Position numbers and translations under genes: made by a program. A stretch of 64,000 nt of DNA from positions 4,146 through 68,145 of the forward strand of contig JAZDFQ010000094.1 in NCBI GenBank assembly GCA_043807765.1, written 5' to 3'. How positions within the stretch are numbered: position 1 is the first letter of the stretch; every line of letters starts with the position of its first letter. Of this stretch, positions 25,479 through 35,210 are shown in pieces. The notes under the pieces are model-generated. The model saw only the letters and a program-made list of their open reading frames with translations, made no database searches and was not told where the DNA came from. The DNA comes from Stygiobacter sp043807765. Its GTDB lineage: Bacteria; Bacteroidota; Ignavibacteria; Ignavibacteriales; Melioribacteraceae.

Positions 25479-26068
25479 TGCGGCAATTCAAAACAGAGAG
25501 AAGACTTAACAGATTAGTGAAAGCAGCAGAGAGCCGGCAAGCAACTCTTCGTTTGGTATTGGAGAACATACATGATTCACACAATGTGAGTGCAATTATG
25601 CGCTCATGTGATGCAACCGGCGTACAAAATGTTGGATTACTTTATACTATCGAAGCCTTTCCAAAATTGAGCAGAGTTACTTCTTCTTCAGCAAATAAAT
25701 GGATTGATGTACAAAAGTATAGAACCGTAATAGAATGCTGCGATGAGCTTCATAATCTGGGATTTAAGATTTACGCCAGCATACTGGATGAAAATGCGGT
25801 TGATCTCTACGATCTGGATTTAACCGAGCCGGTAGCAATTGTTATGGGAAATGAGAAGCGGGGCGTCTCTCCCGAATTACAAGAATTGGTTGATAAGACT
25901 TTTTATATACCAATGCGAGGGATGGTGCAGAGTCTAAATGTTTCCGTTGCATCAGCTGTAATACTATATGAAGCACAAAGGCAGCGGTTTTTAAAGGGAA
26001 TGTACTCTGCTCCAAGTTTACCAAAGGAAGAACTCGAAAATCTAGTTGATCGGTGGTGCGATAAATGA
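25478..26068 (+). CDS. trmH: SpoU/TrmH-family tRNA 2'-O-methyltransferase
   Basis: Protein of 196 residues. SPOUT motifs are visible: LRLVLENIHDSHNVSAIMRSCDA split as VLENIHDSHNVSA and IMRSCDATG (motif 1), AIVMGNEKRGVS (motif 2), and the knot end IPMRGMVQSLNVSVA (motif 3). The N-terminal REF/short helical extension and overall size fit TrmH, which methylates G18 of tRNA. A related rRNA or tRNA target cannot be excluded. It overlaps the upstream small gene by 1 base and aroA by 4 bases (ATGA). Confidence 0.88.
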   Translation: MRQFKTERRLNRLVKAAESRQATLRLVLENIHDSHNVSAIMRSCDATGVQNVGLLYTIEAFPKLSRVTSSSANKWIDVQKYRTVIECCDELHNLGFKIYASILDENAVDLYDLDLTEPVAIVMGNEKRGVSPELQELVDKTFYIPMRGMVQSLNVSVASAVILYEAQRQRFLKGMYSAPSLPKEELENLVDRWCDK

Positions 26069-27357
26069 TCCAGAAATTTGAAAAGATAAATGGTTTGAAA
26101 GGGGAATTGTTTCTTGCGGGAGACAAATCGATCTCTCATAGAGCTGTTATGTTTGCTTCCATGGCTGAGGGTAAATCTGTTATACGAAACTGCTCGGAGT
26201 CGGAAGATGTAACTTCTACGATAAACTGCTTTGCTAAGATGGGATGCGAATTTAAGAGATGCGAAAATACAATTGAGGTTGTAGGAAAGGGATTTGGAAA
26301 ACTTACACCGCCCGATACGCAATTAGACGCTGGCAATTCCGGCACAACTACAAGATTGATAAGTGGAATTTTATCGGCGCAAAAGTTTGAAAGCGAAATT
26401 ATCGGAGATGCATCGCTATCAAAAAGACCGATGAAGAGAATAGTTGAACCGCTTAAACTGATGGGCGCTAATCTAGCTGCAAATGAAAATGGAACTTTGC
26501 CGCTGAAAATTTCTCCCTCGGAAAATATTCACAGTATTAATTACACTTTTCAAGTAGCGAGCGCGCAAGTTAAAAGCGCTATGATTCTGCTGGCAATTCA
26601 CTTAGATGAGGAATCTGAATTCGTCGAGCCGGTTGCAACACGCAATCATACTGAACTTATGCTCGGACTAAAAACCGCTGAAACTGAAAAGGGGATGAAG
26701 ATTTATGCCTCCAATAAGAATTATCCTAAGCCGGCTGATATAACTGTTCCAGCCGATATTTCCAGCGCGGCATTTTTTATTGTAGCCGCACTCTTGTTGA
26801 AGGATTCAGAGCTGATTCTTCGCAATGTTTCGCTTAATCCAACACGCACCGGACTGATAACAATTCTGCAGAAGATGGGCGGAAACATTCAGATTCAGAA
26901 CCGCAAAAAGGAGAGCGGTGAAGAAACGGGAGATATAATTGTTGCATCGAGTAATTTGAAAAATATAAGTGTTCCCAAAGAACTTATTCCAAATATCATT
27001 GATGAAATTCCAATTCTATCAGTTGCCGGATTATTTGCAGAAGGAAATTTTAGAATTGAAAATGCAGCAGAACTAAGAGTAAAGGAATCGGACAGAATTA
27101 AATCTCTTTGCGAGAATTACAAAAAAATCGGGCTTACGGTTGACGAGTTTGAAGATGGATTTGAGCTTTCCGGAATACCATCCTCAAACATTGTTGAATT
27201 TGAAAGTTATGATGATCATCGCATAGCTATGACTTTCGGAGTACTATCTACATTACTGGAAAATGGAGGAATAGTTTCCGGCTTCGAGTGTGTTGGAATT
27301 TCCAATCCTAAGTTTTACAATCAACTTACCGGACTGGCTTACAATTCCAAGACTTGA
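26065..27357 (+). CDS. aroA: 3-phosphoshikimate 1-carboxyvinyltransferase (EPSP synthase)
   Basis: Protein of 430 residues, the normal size. Signature pieces: GDKSISHRA near the N-terminus, LDAGNSGTTTRL, SKRPMKRI, the QVKSAMI stretch, RVKESDRI and YDDHRIAM near the C-terminus. It joins shikimate-3-phosphate and phosphoenolpyruvate in the shikimate pathway. Other shikimate/tyrosine genes (aroF, tyrA) occur 25 kb downstream. Its 3' end overlaps the convergent bshC end by 19 bases. Confidence 0.97.
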   Translation: MIQKFEKINGLKGELFLAGDKSISHRAVMFASMAEGKSVIRNCSESEDVTSTINCFAKMGCEFKRCENTIEVVGKGFGKLTPPDTQLDAGNSGTTTRLISGILSAQKFESEIIGDASLSKRPMKRIVEPLKLMGANLAANENGTLPLKISPSENIHSINYTFQVASAQVKSAMILLAIHLDEESEFVEPVATRNHTELMLGLKTAETEKGMKIYASNKNYPKPADITVPADISSAAFFIVAALLLKDSELILRNVSLNPTRTGLITILQKMGGNIQIQNRKKESGEETGDIIVASSNLKNISVPKELIPNIIDEIPILSVAGLFAEGNFRIENAAELRVKESDRIKSLCENYKKIGLTVDEFEDGFELSGIPSSNIVEFESYDDHRIAMTFGVLSTLLENGGIVSGFECVGISNPKFYNQLTGLAYNSKT

Positions 27358-28967
27358 TGATCGAAACGGTTAATCTCCAACTCGTTGAAAATCCATTTCA
27401 AGAAATCAATTCCATACTTATTCACAAAGTAAATAAAATTGATTTCTCTCTCTTGAAGACTTCCGTTAGGGAATAAAACATTTCTAACTTTTGTAAGTTG
27501 GCGGATAGAAGTATCATATTTTCTCTTTTCGGCATCCGAGGCTTTATTCTTAAGGTAATCTAAAGTCTGCTCAATTTTCTGTCTGGATTTTTCAGAAAGA
27601 TCGCCCAAAGTTTTGTCTATTGTGCTGAGGTTTTGAGAAATCTCAAGAAACTGCTTACGAATCTCTTCATTGGATTTTTCGAACAAAGCCTCCAGATTAA
27701 CTTCGGAAGAAGCATCAACAATCTTCTGGATTAATTCTTTTTCATCGCTGAAAATATCTGTATATGAGAATCCATGTTTTTGCAAAACTTGATTTACCCC
27801 TTGTTCTACAATTGTTGCGCTCGATCTTGGATAGATAAACGGTTCTTCAACGTTATAAATTTCATACAAAGGATTTACTTGCGCGAAGTAGCTGATTTCT
27901 CCGGGGCCTCCTATGTAAAAGCCAGTAGGAAATAAGTAGTCTTGGCAAATTGGTCTTAACAGCACATTCGGACTAAACTTTTCCGGATTGAGTTCGATTT
28001 GGTTCAGCATATCTTCGAAGGAGAATTTTTTTCTCTTTCCTTTCAAACGTAAATCACCGGAATCTGTCGGCTCAATCAGCAGTCGCTCATTATCATCAAC
28101 GTAAAACATGTTAATAGCTTTTACTTTTACTTGAGCATGATATACTTCCTCCAGTTCGGCGCTTCTTTCAACCAGTGCGGTAGATTGATCGGCGTATTCT
28201 GCAATCGCTTTTTTGAAAACCGGAATCAGCAGTCGTTTTGCCGCATTATCAATAGGATTGAAAACAACTAAGCCATATTCATCGAACAAATTAATCATCA
28301 ATTCGCGGAACGATTCCAGAAATGTTTTACCCGGCTGATAAATTGATTTCAACAAATCAATTAATGACGCTTTGAATTCAGTATCCCTAAGTGTGTTCCC
28401 AAGATTTTCAAAAACTGTATTCAAATTCTCATTAAACTTTAGTCCGCCTATTGAACCACGGTTAATTTCCTCTCCTAAACCATCATCATACTGAATACTG
28501 AGGAAAGAATTATCATTGCTTAGAACAGAAAACGCTCGTACTTCATCATAATCGTGGTCATCGCCTTCAAGCCAAAAAACCGGTACGAAATTAAACCCGG
28601 AATATTGCTTGCTTAGGTATTCGCAGAGCTTTATTGCAGTAATTGTCTTGTAGAAAGTGTACATCGGGCCGCCAAACAACCCTAATTGCTGTCCGGTAAC
28701 AATTGCAATTGTTTTTGGCGAGGCCAGATTGTCTATATTGTGTTGTGTTGCTTTTGATATTTTTTGCTTGTGATATTGAGTTTGGACAATCTCCGATAGC
28801 AATGCCCGGTGAGGTCTATCCTTAGATGCCAATTTATTAAAATGAGGAAGGAATTGGCCGGCTTCTCTAAAGTTCTTTCCATAAAATCTTGCTACATTCT
28901 CAAATTCCTCAATGTAATCCAAGAATAAATTTTGGTGCGCCGGAATATTCGAAAAATTTATATGCAT
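27339..28967 (-). CDS. bshC: Bacillithiol biosynthesis cysteine-adding enzyme
   Basis: Protein of about 542 residues. The ATG at 28967 is chosen over one at 28988 because GGGAG lies five bases before it. BshC attaches cysteine to glucosaminyl-malate, the last step of bacillithiol synthesis. Family features: VTGQQLGLFGGPMYTFYKTITAIKL (in two parts: VTGQQLGLFGGPMY and KTITAIKLCEYL), the EGDDHDYDE motif, and RPICQDYLFPTGFYIGGPGE, read as LFPTGFYIGGPGEISYFAQ. A long coiled coil lies in the C-terminal third (about 450-520). bshA and bshB are not in this window. It converges with aroA. Confidence 0.93.
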   Translation of the reverse strand: MHINFSNIPAHQNLFLDYIEEFENVARFYGKNFREAGQFLPHFNKLASKDRPHRALLSEIVQTQYHKQKISKATQHNIDNLASPKTIAIVTGQQLGLFGGPMYTFYKTITAIKLCEYLSKQYSGFNFVPVFWLEGDDHDYDEVRAFSVLSNDNSFLSIQYDDGLGEEINRGSIGGLKFNENLNTVFENLGNTLRDTEFKASLIDLLKSIYQPGKTFLESFRELMINLFDEYGLVVFNPIDNAAKRLLIPVFKKAIAEYADQSTALVERSAELEEVYHAQVKVKAINMFYVDDNERLLIEPTDSGDLRLKGKRKKFSFEDMLNQIELNPEKFSPNVLLRPICQDYLFPTGFYIGGPGEISYFAQVNPLYEIYNVEEPFIYPRSSATIVEQGVNQVLQKHGFSYTDIFSDEKELIQKIVDASSEVNLEALFEKSNEEIRKQFLEISQNLSTIDKTLGDLSEKSRQKIEQTLDYLKNKASDAEKRKYDTSIRQLTKVRNVLFPNGSLQEREINFIYFVNKYGIDFLKWIFNELEINRFDHQVLEL

Positions 28968-29103
28968 TAGATCTCCCGCATAATTCAAAAAACTATTATC
29001 TTGAGTGGGAAGAATTCACCATTCATTCATCTATTTCTTAGAGAAATTTAGTAAAAAATAAAATAACTATTCTACCTGTACTGCTAACAAATCTGGAGAG
29101 AAA

Positions 29104-30072
29104 ATGGCTGCTTCTTACATCATTAGTGTTGATTTAGGCGGAACAAAAATTTTATCTGCTCTACTTAATGATAAAAATGAAATTGTATCAAGAGTAAAAG
29201 TAGCTACTGATATTGAAAAGGGTGGTGATGAAATTGTGCTCTCGATCTCCAATTCAGTTAGGCAAATCCTCTTAGAGAACCAACTTAAAGAAGAAGACAT
29301 TAAAGCTGTTTGCTTGGGAGTTCCCGGCACTGTTAATCCTTCAACCGGAACAATTGCAACTGCACCAAATCTTGGCTTAGTTGAATACAATATTAAAGAA
29401 GCACTCTCTAGTCAGATAGCTATTCCTGTCTTAATAGAAAATGATGTGAATCTTGCCGGATTAGGGATAAAGAAATATGAGCTTAAAGATGAAGTAAAAA
29501 ACATGATTGTGGTTTTTGTAGGAACGGGAATTGGCGGTGCACTTTTCTTTGATGGAAAAATTTACAGAGGTTCAACCTTCTATGCCGGAGAAATTGGACA
29601 TATGCTTGTTGATGCTAAAGGTGCATTCTCGATCTCTCCAATTCATTCAACATTCGAACTAACAGCAAGCCGGACTGCAATAGTTCGAGAAGTAAAAAAG
29701 AACTTGAAAAGAGGTAAGAAGAGCACGTTAAAGGAATCAAAGAATCAGAAGAAATCTTTGAAGAGCAAGGCTCTTGCAGAAGCTCTTGCTAAAAAAGATC
29801 CGATTGTAATAAAACAGATTACCAAAGCCAGCAAAACTATTGGAACCGTGCTCGGAAGCATTACAACACTTCTTAACATAGATACAATTGTACTTGGCGG
29901 CGGCGTTATTGAAGCAATGCATGAATTTATGATACCTATAATTACCAAAACTTTTAATGAATCTGTACTTGAAGCGCCGGGTAAATGTGTTAAGATTTTT
30001 GAAACAAAGTTGGGTGATGACGCAGCTTTGTATGGTGGAATTGCTTTGGCTGAAGAATTTTTAGGCAATTAA
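29104..30072 (+). CDS. ROK-family sugar kinase lacking the zinc cluster
   Basis: Protein of 322 residues. The ATP-binding DLGGTKI is at residues 9-15; LGVPGTVN, ENDVNLAGLG and a GTGIGGALFFDGKIYRG block follow, as in bacterial glucokinases and ROK repressors. The usual zinc motif CxCGxxGC after EIGH is missing: the region reads GAFSISPIHSTFEL instead. A Lys-rich insert (about 200-220) is also present. Without a helix-turn-helix it is a kinase rather than a repressor; glucose or an N-acyl-hexosamine is a possible substrate. GGAGAG lies at the right distance upstream. It ends convergently with the ABC-F gene, overlapping by 4 bases. Confidence 0.85.
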   Translation: MAASYIISVDLGGTKILSALLNDKNEIVSRVKVATDIEKGGDEIVLSISNSVRQILLENQLKEEDIKAVCLGVPGTVNPSTGTIATAPNLGLVEYNIKEALSSQIAIPVLIENDVNLAGLGIKKYELKDEVKNMIVVFVGTGIGGALFFDGKIYRGSTFYAGEIGHMLVDAKGAFSISPIHSTFELTASRTAIVREVKKNLKRGKKSTLKESKNQKKSLKSKALAEALAKKDPIVIKQITKASKTIGTVLGSITTLLNIDTIVLGGGVIEAMHEFMIPIITKTFNESVLEAPGKCVKIFETKLGDDAALYGGIALAEEFLGN

Positions 30073-32018
30073 CTTATTTCGAATTTTTTTTCAATTTCTT
30101 CAAGCTCGTTGGAAAGCTCCGTCCAAACTTGATAAGCCTTATCAAGCTGGACTTTGATTTTTTCGTAATCAAGATTCTTTTCTTTTGCTAACTGGGGATT
30201 AGTGAAAATTTTGGGATCTGCAAGTTCACTCTCTAAGTTTCCTTTTTGTCCCTCTAGCAATGCAACTTCATTCTCGCATTTTTCCAACTCAGCTCTTAAG
30301 GTTTTTGTAGCAGCAAATTTCTTTTGGCGGATTTCAGCTTCAACTCTTTTTTGATCTTTCCTCGTCGTTTTTTCTGTTGAAGAAGTTTCTTCTACAATAG
30401 TTTTTTGCTCGAGCAATTCTTGCCGCTTCAACAAATAGTAATCGATGTTGCCCGGGAAAATCTTTCCCTTACATTCTCTAATTTCTATTACTTTATTCAC
30501 AATTGGGCGAAGGAAGTCCACATCGTGAGAAACGATAATCAATGTTCCGCTGAAATTCATCAATGCTTCTTGCAGAATAGCTTTGGAAGAAAAATCCAAG
30601 TGATTTGTCGGCTCATCAAGAATAATCAAATTTGCCTTCATCAAAAGGAGTCTGGAAAGTGCAACTCTGCTTCTTTCTCCGCCGGATAGGACTTTGATTT
30701 TTTTGAAAACATCATCGCCGGAAAACAAAAATGATCCAAGTATCGAACGGATTTCTCCGGCTGAAAGGTTGTTGTTCACTTCTTCAAGCGCATCAACAAG
30801 ATCAAAATCCGGATCGATGGAATCCGCGACTTCTTGTTCGTAGTAAGACATAACCGTGTTGTGCCCAAGTGTAACCGTGCCGCTGGTCGGAGTAAGTTTG
30901 GAAGCAATTATTTTTGCGAGTGTAGTTTTGCCGGCGCCGTTTGGTCCAACAATAGCAATCTTATCTTCACGCTCAATTTCAAGAGTTACGTCTTTCAAAA
31001 CTTGCAAAGGACCGTAATTATGGTTTAAAGCTTTAATCTCTACCGGAATTACTCCGCTCTTAGGAGGATCGGGGAAACGGAGCGCAATCTTTCGTTCGTC
31101 AGATGAAATTTCTATCGTTTCAATTTTTTCGAGCTGTTTTACTCTGCTCTGTACTTGTCTGGCTTTTGATGCTTTGTAGCGGAAGCGCTCGACAAATCCT
31201 TCAATTTCTTTTTTGCGTTTTTCTCTGTTCTTTTGAAGCGCAACAAGCTGCTTTTCCCGTTCCTCTTTGTAAACTAAATACTGACTGTAATTACCGGAAT
31301 AGAAATTAATTTGTCTGTCAAAGACCTCAATTGTTCTTGAGGTTACACTGTTAATGAAATGTCTATCGTGAGAAATTATTATGAGCGCTGCATTAGATGA
31401 TTGCAGAAAATCTATCAGCCATCCTAACGTATCAATATCCAAATGATTAGTTGGCTCATCCATCAAGAGCAAATCGTTTTGGGAAAGAAGAATTTTTGCC
31501 ATTTGAATGCGCATTTGCCAGCCGCCGGAAAATTCTTCAGTTCTTCTAAAGAAATCTCTTTCGCTAAATCCCAAACCCATTAACACTTTTTCAATTCTGG
31601 AATCTGCAGAGTAAAAATCAATCTGTTCCTTCTTAAGATGAATCTCGCCCAGTTCTTCCAAGACTTCTGAGCGGTCTTCTTCCGAAAGGGAAGCGTCGTT
31701 TAGGTTCTCCAGAATAAGTTGTTCCCGTTCATCTAAAGAATTAATGTCGGGGAGTGAAGACTTAACTTCGTTAAATAATGTTTGTCCGCGGAAAGCAATT
31801 ATGTCTTGAGGTAAATATCCAATCTTAATTCCTTTCTGCTTTTTAATGCTGCCGGATTCCGGCTGCTCTAATCCGCAGAGAAGTTTTAGGAAGGTAGATT
31901 TTCCGGTTCCGTTCGATCCAACTAATGCAACTTTATCGTGACGGGAAATTCTAAGATTTACACCCTCGAATAAATTTTCACCGGTGAACTGAATAGAAAG
32001 ATTAGATATATCAATCAT
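30069..32018 (-). CDS. ABC-F family ATPase (ribosome-associated type)
   Basis: Protein of 649 residues with two ATP-binding cassettes and no membrane segment. First cassette: GSNGTGKSTFL, then SGGWQMRIQMAKILL and LLLMDEPTNHLD. Between cassettes is the ABC-F linker, a long charged coiled coil (about 240-300). Second cassette: GPNGAGKTTLAK, LSGGERSRVALSRLLL and IILDEPTNHLD. A C-terminal coiled coil (about 540-640) as in Uup/YheS follows. ABC-F proteins act on the ribosome, in translation regulation or antibiotic protection; the subgroup is not certain. It precedes the propeller gene region on the same strand but reads away from it. Confidence 0.93.
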   Translation of the reverse strand: MIDISNLSIQFTGENLFEGVNLRISRHDKVALVGSNGTGKSTFLKLLCGLEQPESGSIKKQKGIKIGYLPQDIIAFRGQTLFNEVKSSLPDINSLDEREQLILENLNDASLSEEDRSEVLEELGEIHLKKEQIDFYSADSRIEKVLMGLGFSERDFFRRTEEFSGGWQMRIQMAKILLSQNDLLLMDEPTNHLDIDTLGWLIDFLQSSNAALIIISHDRHFINSVTSRTIEVFDRQINFYSGNYSQYLVYKEEREKQLVALQKNREKRKKEIEGFVERFRYKASKARQVQSRVKQLEKIETIEISSDERKIALRFPDPPKSGVIPVEIKALNHNYGPLQVLKDVTLEIEREDKIAIVGPNGAGKTTLAKIIASKLTPTSGTVTLGHNTVMSYYEQEVADSIDPDFDLVDALEEVNNNLSAGEIRSILGSFLFSGDDVFKKIKVLSGGERSRVALSRLLLMKANLIILDEPTNHLDFSSKAILQEALMNFSGTLIIVSHDVDFLRPIVNKVIEIRECKGKIFPGNIDYYLLKRQELLEQKTIVEETSSTEKTTRKDQKRVEAEIRQKKFAATKTLRAELEKCENEVALLEGQKGNLESELADPKIFTNPQLAKEKNLDYEKIKVQLDKAYQVWTELSNELEEIEKKFEIS

Positions 32019-32043
32019 AGAATTAGGAAAATTTCTTTATCAA

Positions 32044-34263
32044 TTATTTACGAATAACAGCCACTTTAGATGTTTTAATATTGTTGCCTTCTTGATCCGA
32101 AGCCACAATAATGTAGACACCGCTTGCAACGTAATTGCCTTGAGTATTTTTGCCATCCCAAAATGCAATTTTCCCGCCGGGCGTTTCAAAATTTGCAACC
32201 AAGTCTCCGGCAATGCTCAAGATTTTTATGCTGCTGTTTCTAACAAGCCCATCAATAGTTACACTGCTCTCATCATTCCCAATAATAAACGGATTTGGAT
32301 AAACAAAAATACTTTCAAAACTTTCTTTTGGCTCTACGAAAGATGTAGAAAGTTCTGCTAAACCGTAATCTGTACCCATATAAACTTTTCCGCTTTTAGG
32401 ATCTATGGCGATACTCATAACATTATCATCCGGCAGCGGACTGTTTTTAGAATTGAAGTAATTAATTAGCTGATATCCATCGGGAGACAAAACGAAGACA
32501 CCATTGTTAGTTCCAATCCACTTTTGATCGATCGGGTCCACGGCAATACAATTAACCATTTGATTACGAACTGAAAGTCCGGCTAGAGTAGTTAAAGTAG
32601 TTTTTGGTCTGGAAGGATCGCTTATCATGTTTATACCGATATCCATTCCAATCCAAAGTTGTCCACGTTTATCAATTGCTAGACAAGAAATTAAATCGCT
32701 GGAAAGACCATCAGATTTAGAGAGAAATCCTTGAGTATCGTCCAATGTATTTTCTAGTGTACCTTTGTCGTTATAATAATATATTCCTCTATTTCCTTGA
32801 GTTGCAAAAAACCACTTGTAACTATTCTCATCAATAACCATTTTATCAAGAAACTCACTTGTTGATATTGTCGGGCTAGTGAATGAATAGTGATACCATT
32901 TTTTGTCCTTAGTGTAAACGCTAAGCGGTTTACCGGCGGCAGAAAGAGGATTTAAGAACCAAACGTTTCCTTTAGTATCAGCTTTCAAATCAGAAATTAC
33001 TAGAAATTTGTCATTAGCTGGAATCCCGGTCATCCCGGAATTAGTAGTATTAAAAACACTGAATGTATTCTTCTTATAGAAAATAGCTCCTTGTCCCCAA
33101 GACCCTAAAAGAATAGTAGAATCCGCTCCTATTGAAATATTGTAAATAGCATCGGTAGGTAATTGAGAATAATTCTTCATGTTGTATGTTTTCCAAGAAT
33201 TGCCATCAAACTCAAAAAATCCTTTTCCAGTCACATCTTTCCCGGTAGCAATCCATACTGAACCATTTGGAGCGACAGCCATATTTAGGAATGAATTACT
33301 TGCCGGCGAGCTTGGTAAAATTCTTCTGGCAATATTGCTTTTTAATTCAATTAATCCGGCAGTTGTAGCAATATAATTTGATTGTCCGGATGGGGTAATT
33401 GAGCTAAACGTAACGGAATTATTTTCATACAGCTCTGTTTCTTGATTCCCGGAATACTGGTAAATCTTATTACTGGTTAATAACAGAAGGGAAGAACCGC
33501 TTACAGCAAAATCTATTACATTCGTTCCCTTGAGTAGAAATTCGCTCCAAGTATTGTTTTGGAATCTGAAAACACCTTTCGAAGTAGCGGCAAGAATATC
33601 CGAATTGTACTGAATAACTTTATAAGGCTGAGCACTTTGGATTCCGCTTACAAGTGTATAGTTATTCCACGATTCGGGTGCAGAAAGATTCTGCGCGCCA
33701 ACTTTTTGTACGGCAATTCCATTTTGAGTGCAGACGTAAAATAAATTACTCTTGAAAGTGCTTATGACCTTTGATTCTGCCGAGAAACTTCCAAGTTTCA
33801 GAAAGCTGTCAAGCAACGACAATTTCTGCGCACTTAGAACAGTGATTCCAAACTCCGTAGAAACAATTACAGAATCACCTTTAATGAAAATGTTGTTTAT
33901 TCTTTTTTGTGTTTTGTTGGAATTAAATATGTCGAGGATTTTCGCTATTGAATTGCTGGAGGTGTTCAATACGTTAATGTGCCCTTCACCCGAACCGAAC
34001 CAAATATTCTTATTGGCATCAACCCCAACAGCAGTAAGATTCTGACTGCTCAATCCATCGGCCTTGGTGTAAATTTGGAAAGAAGTATCAGCCGTACCGG
34101 TTTTGAAAGCGCCACCGGTAGTTGCAGCCCAGATATCATTCCCAATAATTACCGTTCCGCTAATTGATTTCATATCTGCATAAATTTTCCATGAGCCAAA
34201 GTTTTGTGCAAGCATATTAACAGCAGAAATAAAAACAATCAAAATAATTTTTGATGCTTTCAT
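32044..34263 (-). CDS. Secreted beta-propeller protein with type IX sorting domain
   Basis: Protein of 739 residues. A signal peptide (IILIVFISAVNMLAQ) is followed by many repeats of the two-component-regulator propeller kind (NIWFGSGEGHI, SVWIATGK, GQLWIGMDIGINMI, QKWIGTNNGVFVL, KVYMGTDYGLAELS). The C-terminal about 85 residues form a T9SS type A sorting domain (VYPNPF, then SIKILSIAGDLVANFETPGG, NYVASGVYIIVA, ending KVAVIRK). It is therefore expected to be exported through the type IX secretion system and held at or released from the cell surface. No kinase domain is attached, so it is not a sensor kinase despite the propellers. Its ligand is unknown. T9SS components are not encoded in this window. 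Confidence 0.88.
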   Translation of the reverse strand: MKASKIILIVFISAVNMLAQNFGSWKIYADMKSISGTVIIGNDIWAATTGGAFKTGTADTSFQIYTKADGLSSQNLTAVGVDANKNIWFGSGEGHINVLNTSSNSIAKILDIFNSNKTQKRINNIFIKGDSVIVSTEFGITVLSAQKLSLLDSFLKLGSFSAESKVISTFKSNLFYVCTQNGIAVQKVGAQNLSAPESWNNYTLVSGIQSAQPYKVIQYNSDILAATSKGVFRFQNNTWSEFLLKGTNVIDFAVSGSSLLLLTSNKIYQYSGNQETELYENNSVTFSSITPSGQSNYIATTAGLIELKSNIARRILPSSPASNSFLNMAVAPNGSVWIATGKDVTGKGFFEFDGNSWKTYNMKNYSQLPTDAIYNISIGADSTILLGSWGQGAIFYKKNTFSVFNTTNSGMTGIPANDKFLVISDLKADTKGNVWFLNPLSAAGKPLSVYTKDKKWYHYSFTSPTISTSEFLDKMVIDENSYKWFFATQGNRGIYYYNDKGTLENTLDDTQGFLSKSDGLSSDLISCLAIDKRGQLWIGMDIGINMISDPSRPKTTLTTLAGLSVRNQMVNCIAVDPIDQKWIGTNNGVFVLSPDGYQLINYFNSKNSPLPDDNVMSIAIDPKSGKVYMGTDYGLAELSTSFVEPKESFESIFVYPNPFIIGNDESSVTIDGLVRNSSIKILSIAGDLVANFETPGGKIAFWDGKNTQGNYVASGVYIIVASDQEGNNIKTSKVAVIRK

Positions 34264-34376
34264 CCAATCCTCGTTTTGTGATTAATAGATTGTAGAAAAA
34301 ATAATGGGCAAATTTACCTATAAAAGTTTGATCAAAAAGTAGAAAAATTCATGCGCGATATGTTTTGTGGTAAGAT

Positions 34377-35210
34377 TTATGCACTGTTCTTTTGCAACAT
34401 TTTTCTCATTGCATCCAATTGACTACCCGAAATATAATATTTACCCAGATTATCGTGATCCATTTTTTTCCCTCCATGAAAATCGGAACCGCCCGATTCA
34501 AGTAGGCAGTATTGATTAACTATTCCTCTGTAAAACTGGATTTGACTTTCGTTATGACAAGGGTGAATGACCTCAATTCCATCAATTCCGGCTTTAATTA
34601 AACTCATCAAAAAATGTTCTTTCATGTATCCCGGATGTGCGATAAATGAGAGACCGCCGGAATCGTTAATAAGCTTAAGTGCACTTTGTGGGGATACGTG
34701 AATCTTGCGTTCAAAAGCTGGTCCATAATCCCCAATATAGCGCTCAAATGCTTCTTGATAATTCTTAACGATGCCAAGATCAGTCATTGCGTAAGCAATA
34801 TGTGGTCTTCCAACAGCAGAATTTTTGGCATGAGCCATTACATCATCGATTGAAATTTTCAAACCGAGATTCCGTAGCTTTTGAACCATCCGTTTTGCAC
34901 GGTGAAATCTTTCTTCACGAAAAAAACTAAGATATTTATCCAGCTCTTCATTTTCAGTATCTATAAAGTATGCGAGAAGATGTATTTCTTTATCATCAAT
35001 ATCAGTGCTGATTTCAACGCCGGGAATAATCTCCATCCCAAGATCTTTTGCACATTCGTATGCTTCTTTCAATGCATAAAGAGAATCGTGGTCAGTAATG
35101 CTAATTGTCTGCAAACCGCTTTTATGAGCAAGCGTAACTAATTCATAAGGTGTTAAAGCCCCATCAGAATGAAGTGTATGAGTGTGTAAGTCAATTTTGA
35201 TTTGAGTCAT
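34377..35210 (-). CDS. PHP-domain phosphoesterase (YciV/RNase AM-like)
   Basis: Protein of 277 residues. Metal-binding motifs of the PHP fold are clear: DLHTHTLHSDG at residues 6-16, ITDHDSLYAL, PGVEISTD, FIAHPGY and GGSDFHG. The E. coli relative (YciV/RNase AM) is a 3',5'-nucleotide bisphosphatase and 5'-3' exonuclease on short RNA. Substrate here is inferred from the family. Its start directly follows the stop of the Crp-family gene, so the two are co-transcribed. Confidence 0.85.
   Translation of the reverse strand: MTQIKIDLHTHTLHSDGALTPYELVTLAHKSGLQTISITDHDSLYALKEAYECAKDLGMEIIPGVEISTDIDDKEIHLLAYFIDTENEELDKYLSFFREERFHRAKRMVQKLRNLGLKISIDDVMAHAKNSAVGRPHIAYAMTDLGIVKNYQEAFERYIGDYGPAFERKIHVSPQSALKLINDSGGLSFIAHPGYMKEHFLMSLIKAGIDGIEVIHPCHNESQIQFYRGIVNQYCLLESGGSDFHGGKKMDHDNLGKYYISGSQLDAMRKMLQKNSA

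Noticed and set aside
32044..34263. Propeller protein as a hybrid two-component sensor
   Set aside because: No histidine kinase, receiver or membrane segment after the propellers; the C-terminus is a secretion sorting domain.
34264..34376. Gap before the propeller gene as a possible small RNA or riboswitch
   Set aside because: No stable paired structure or known riboswitch motif could be recognised by eye.
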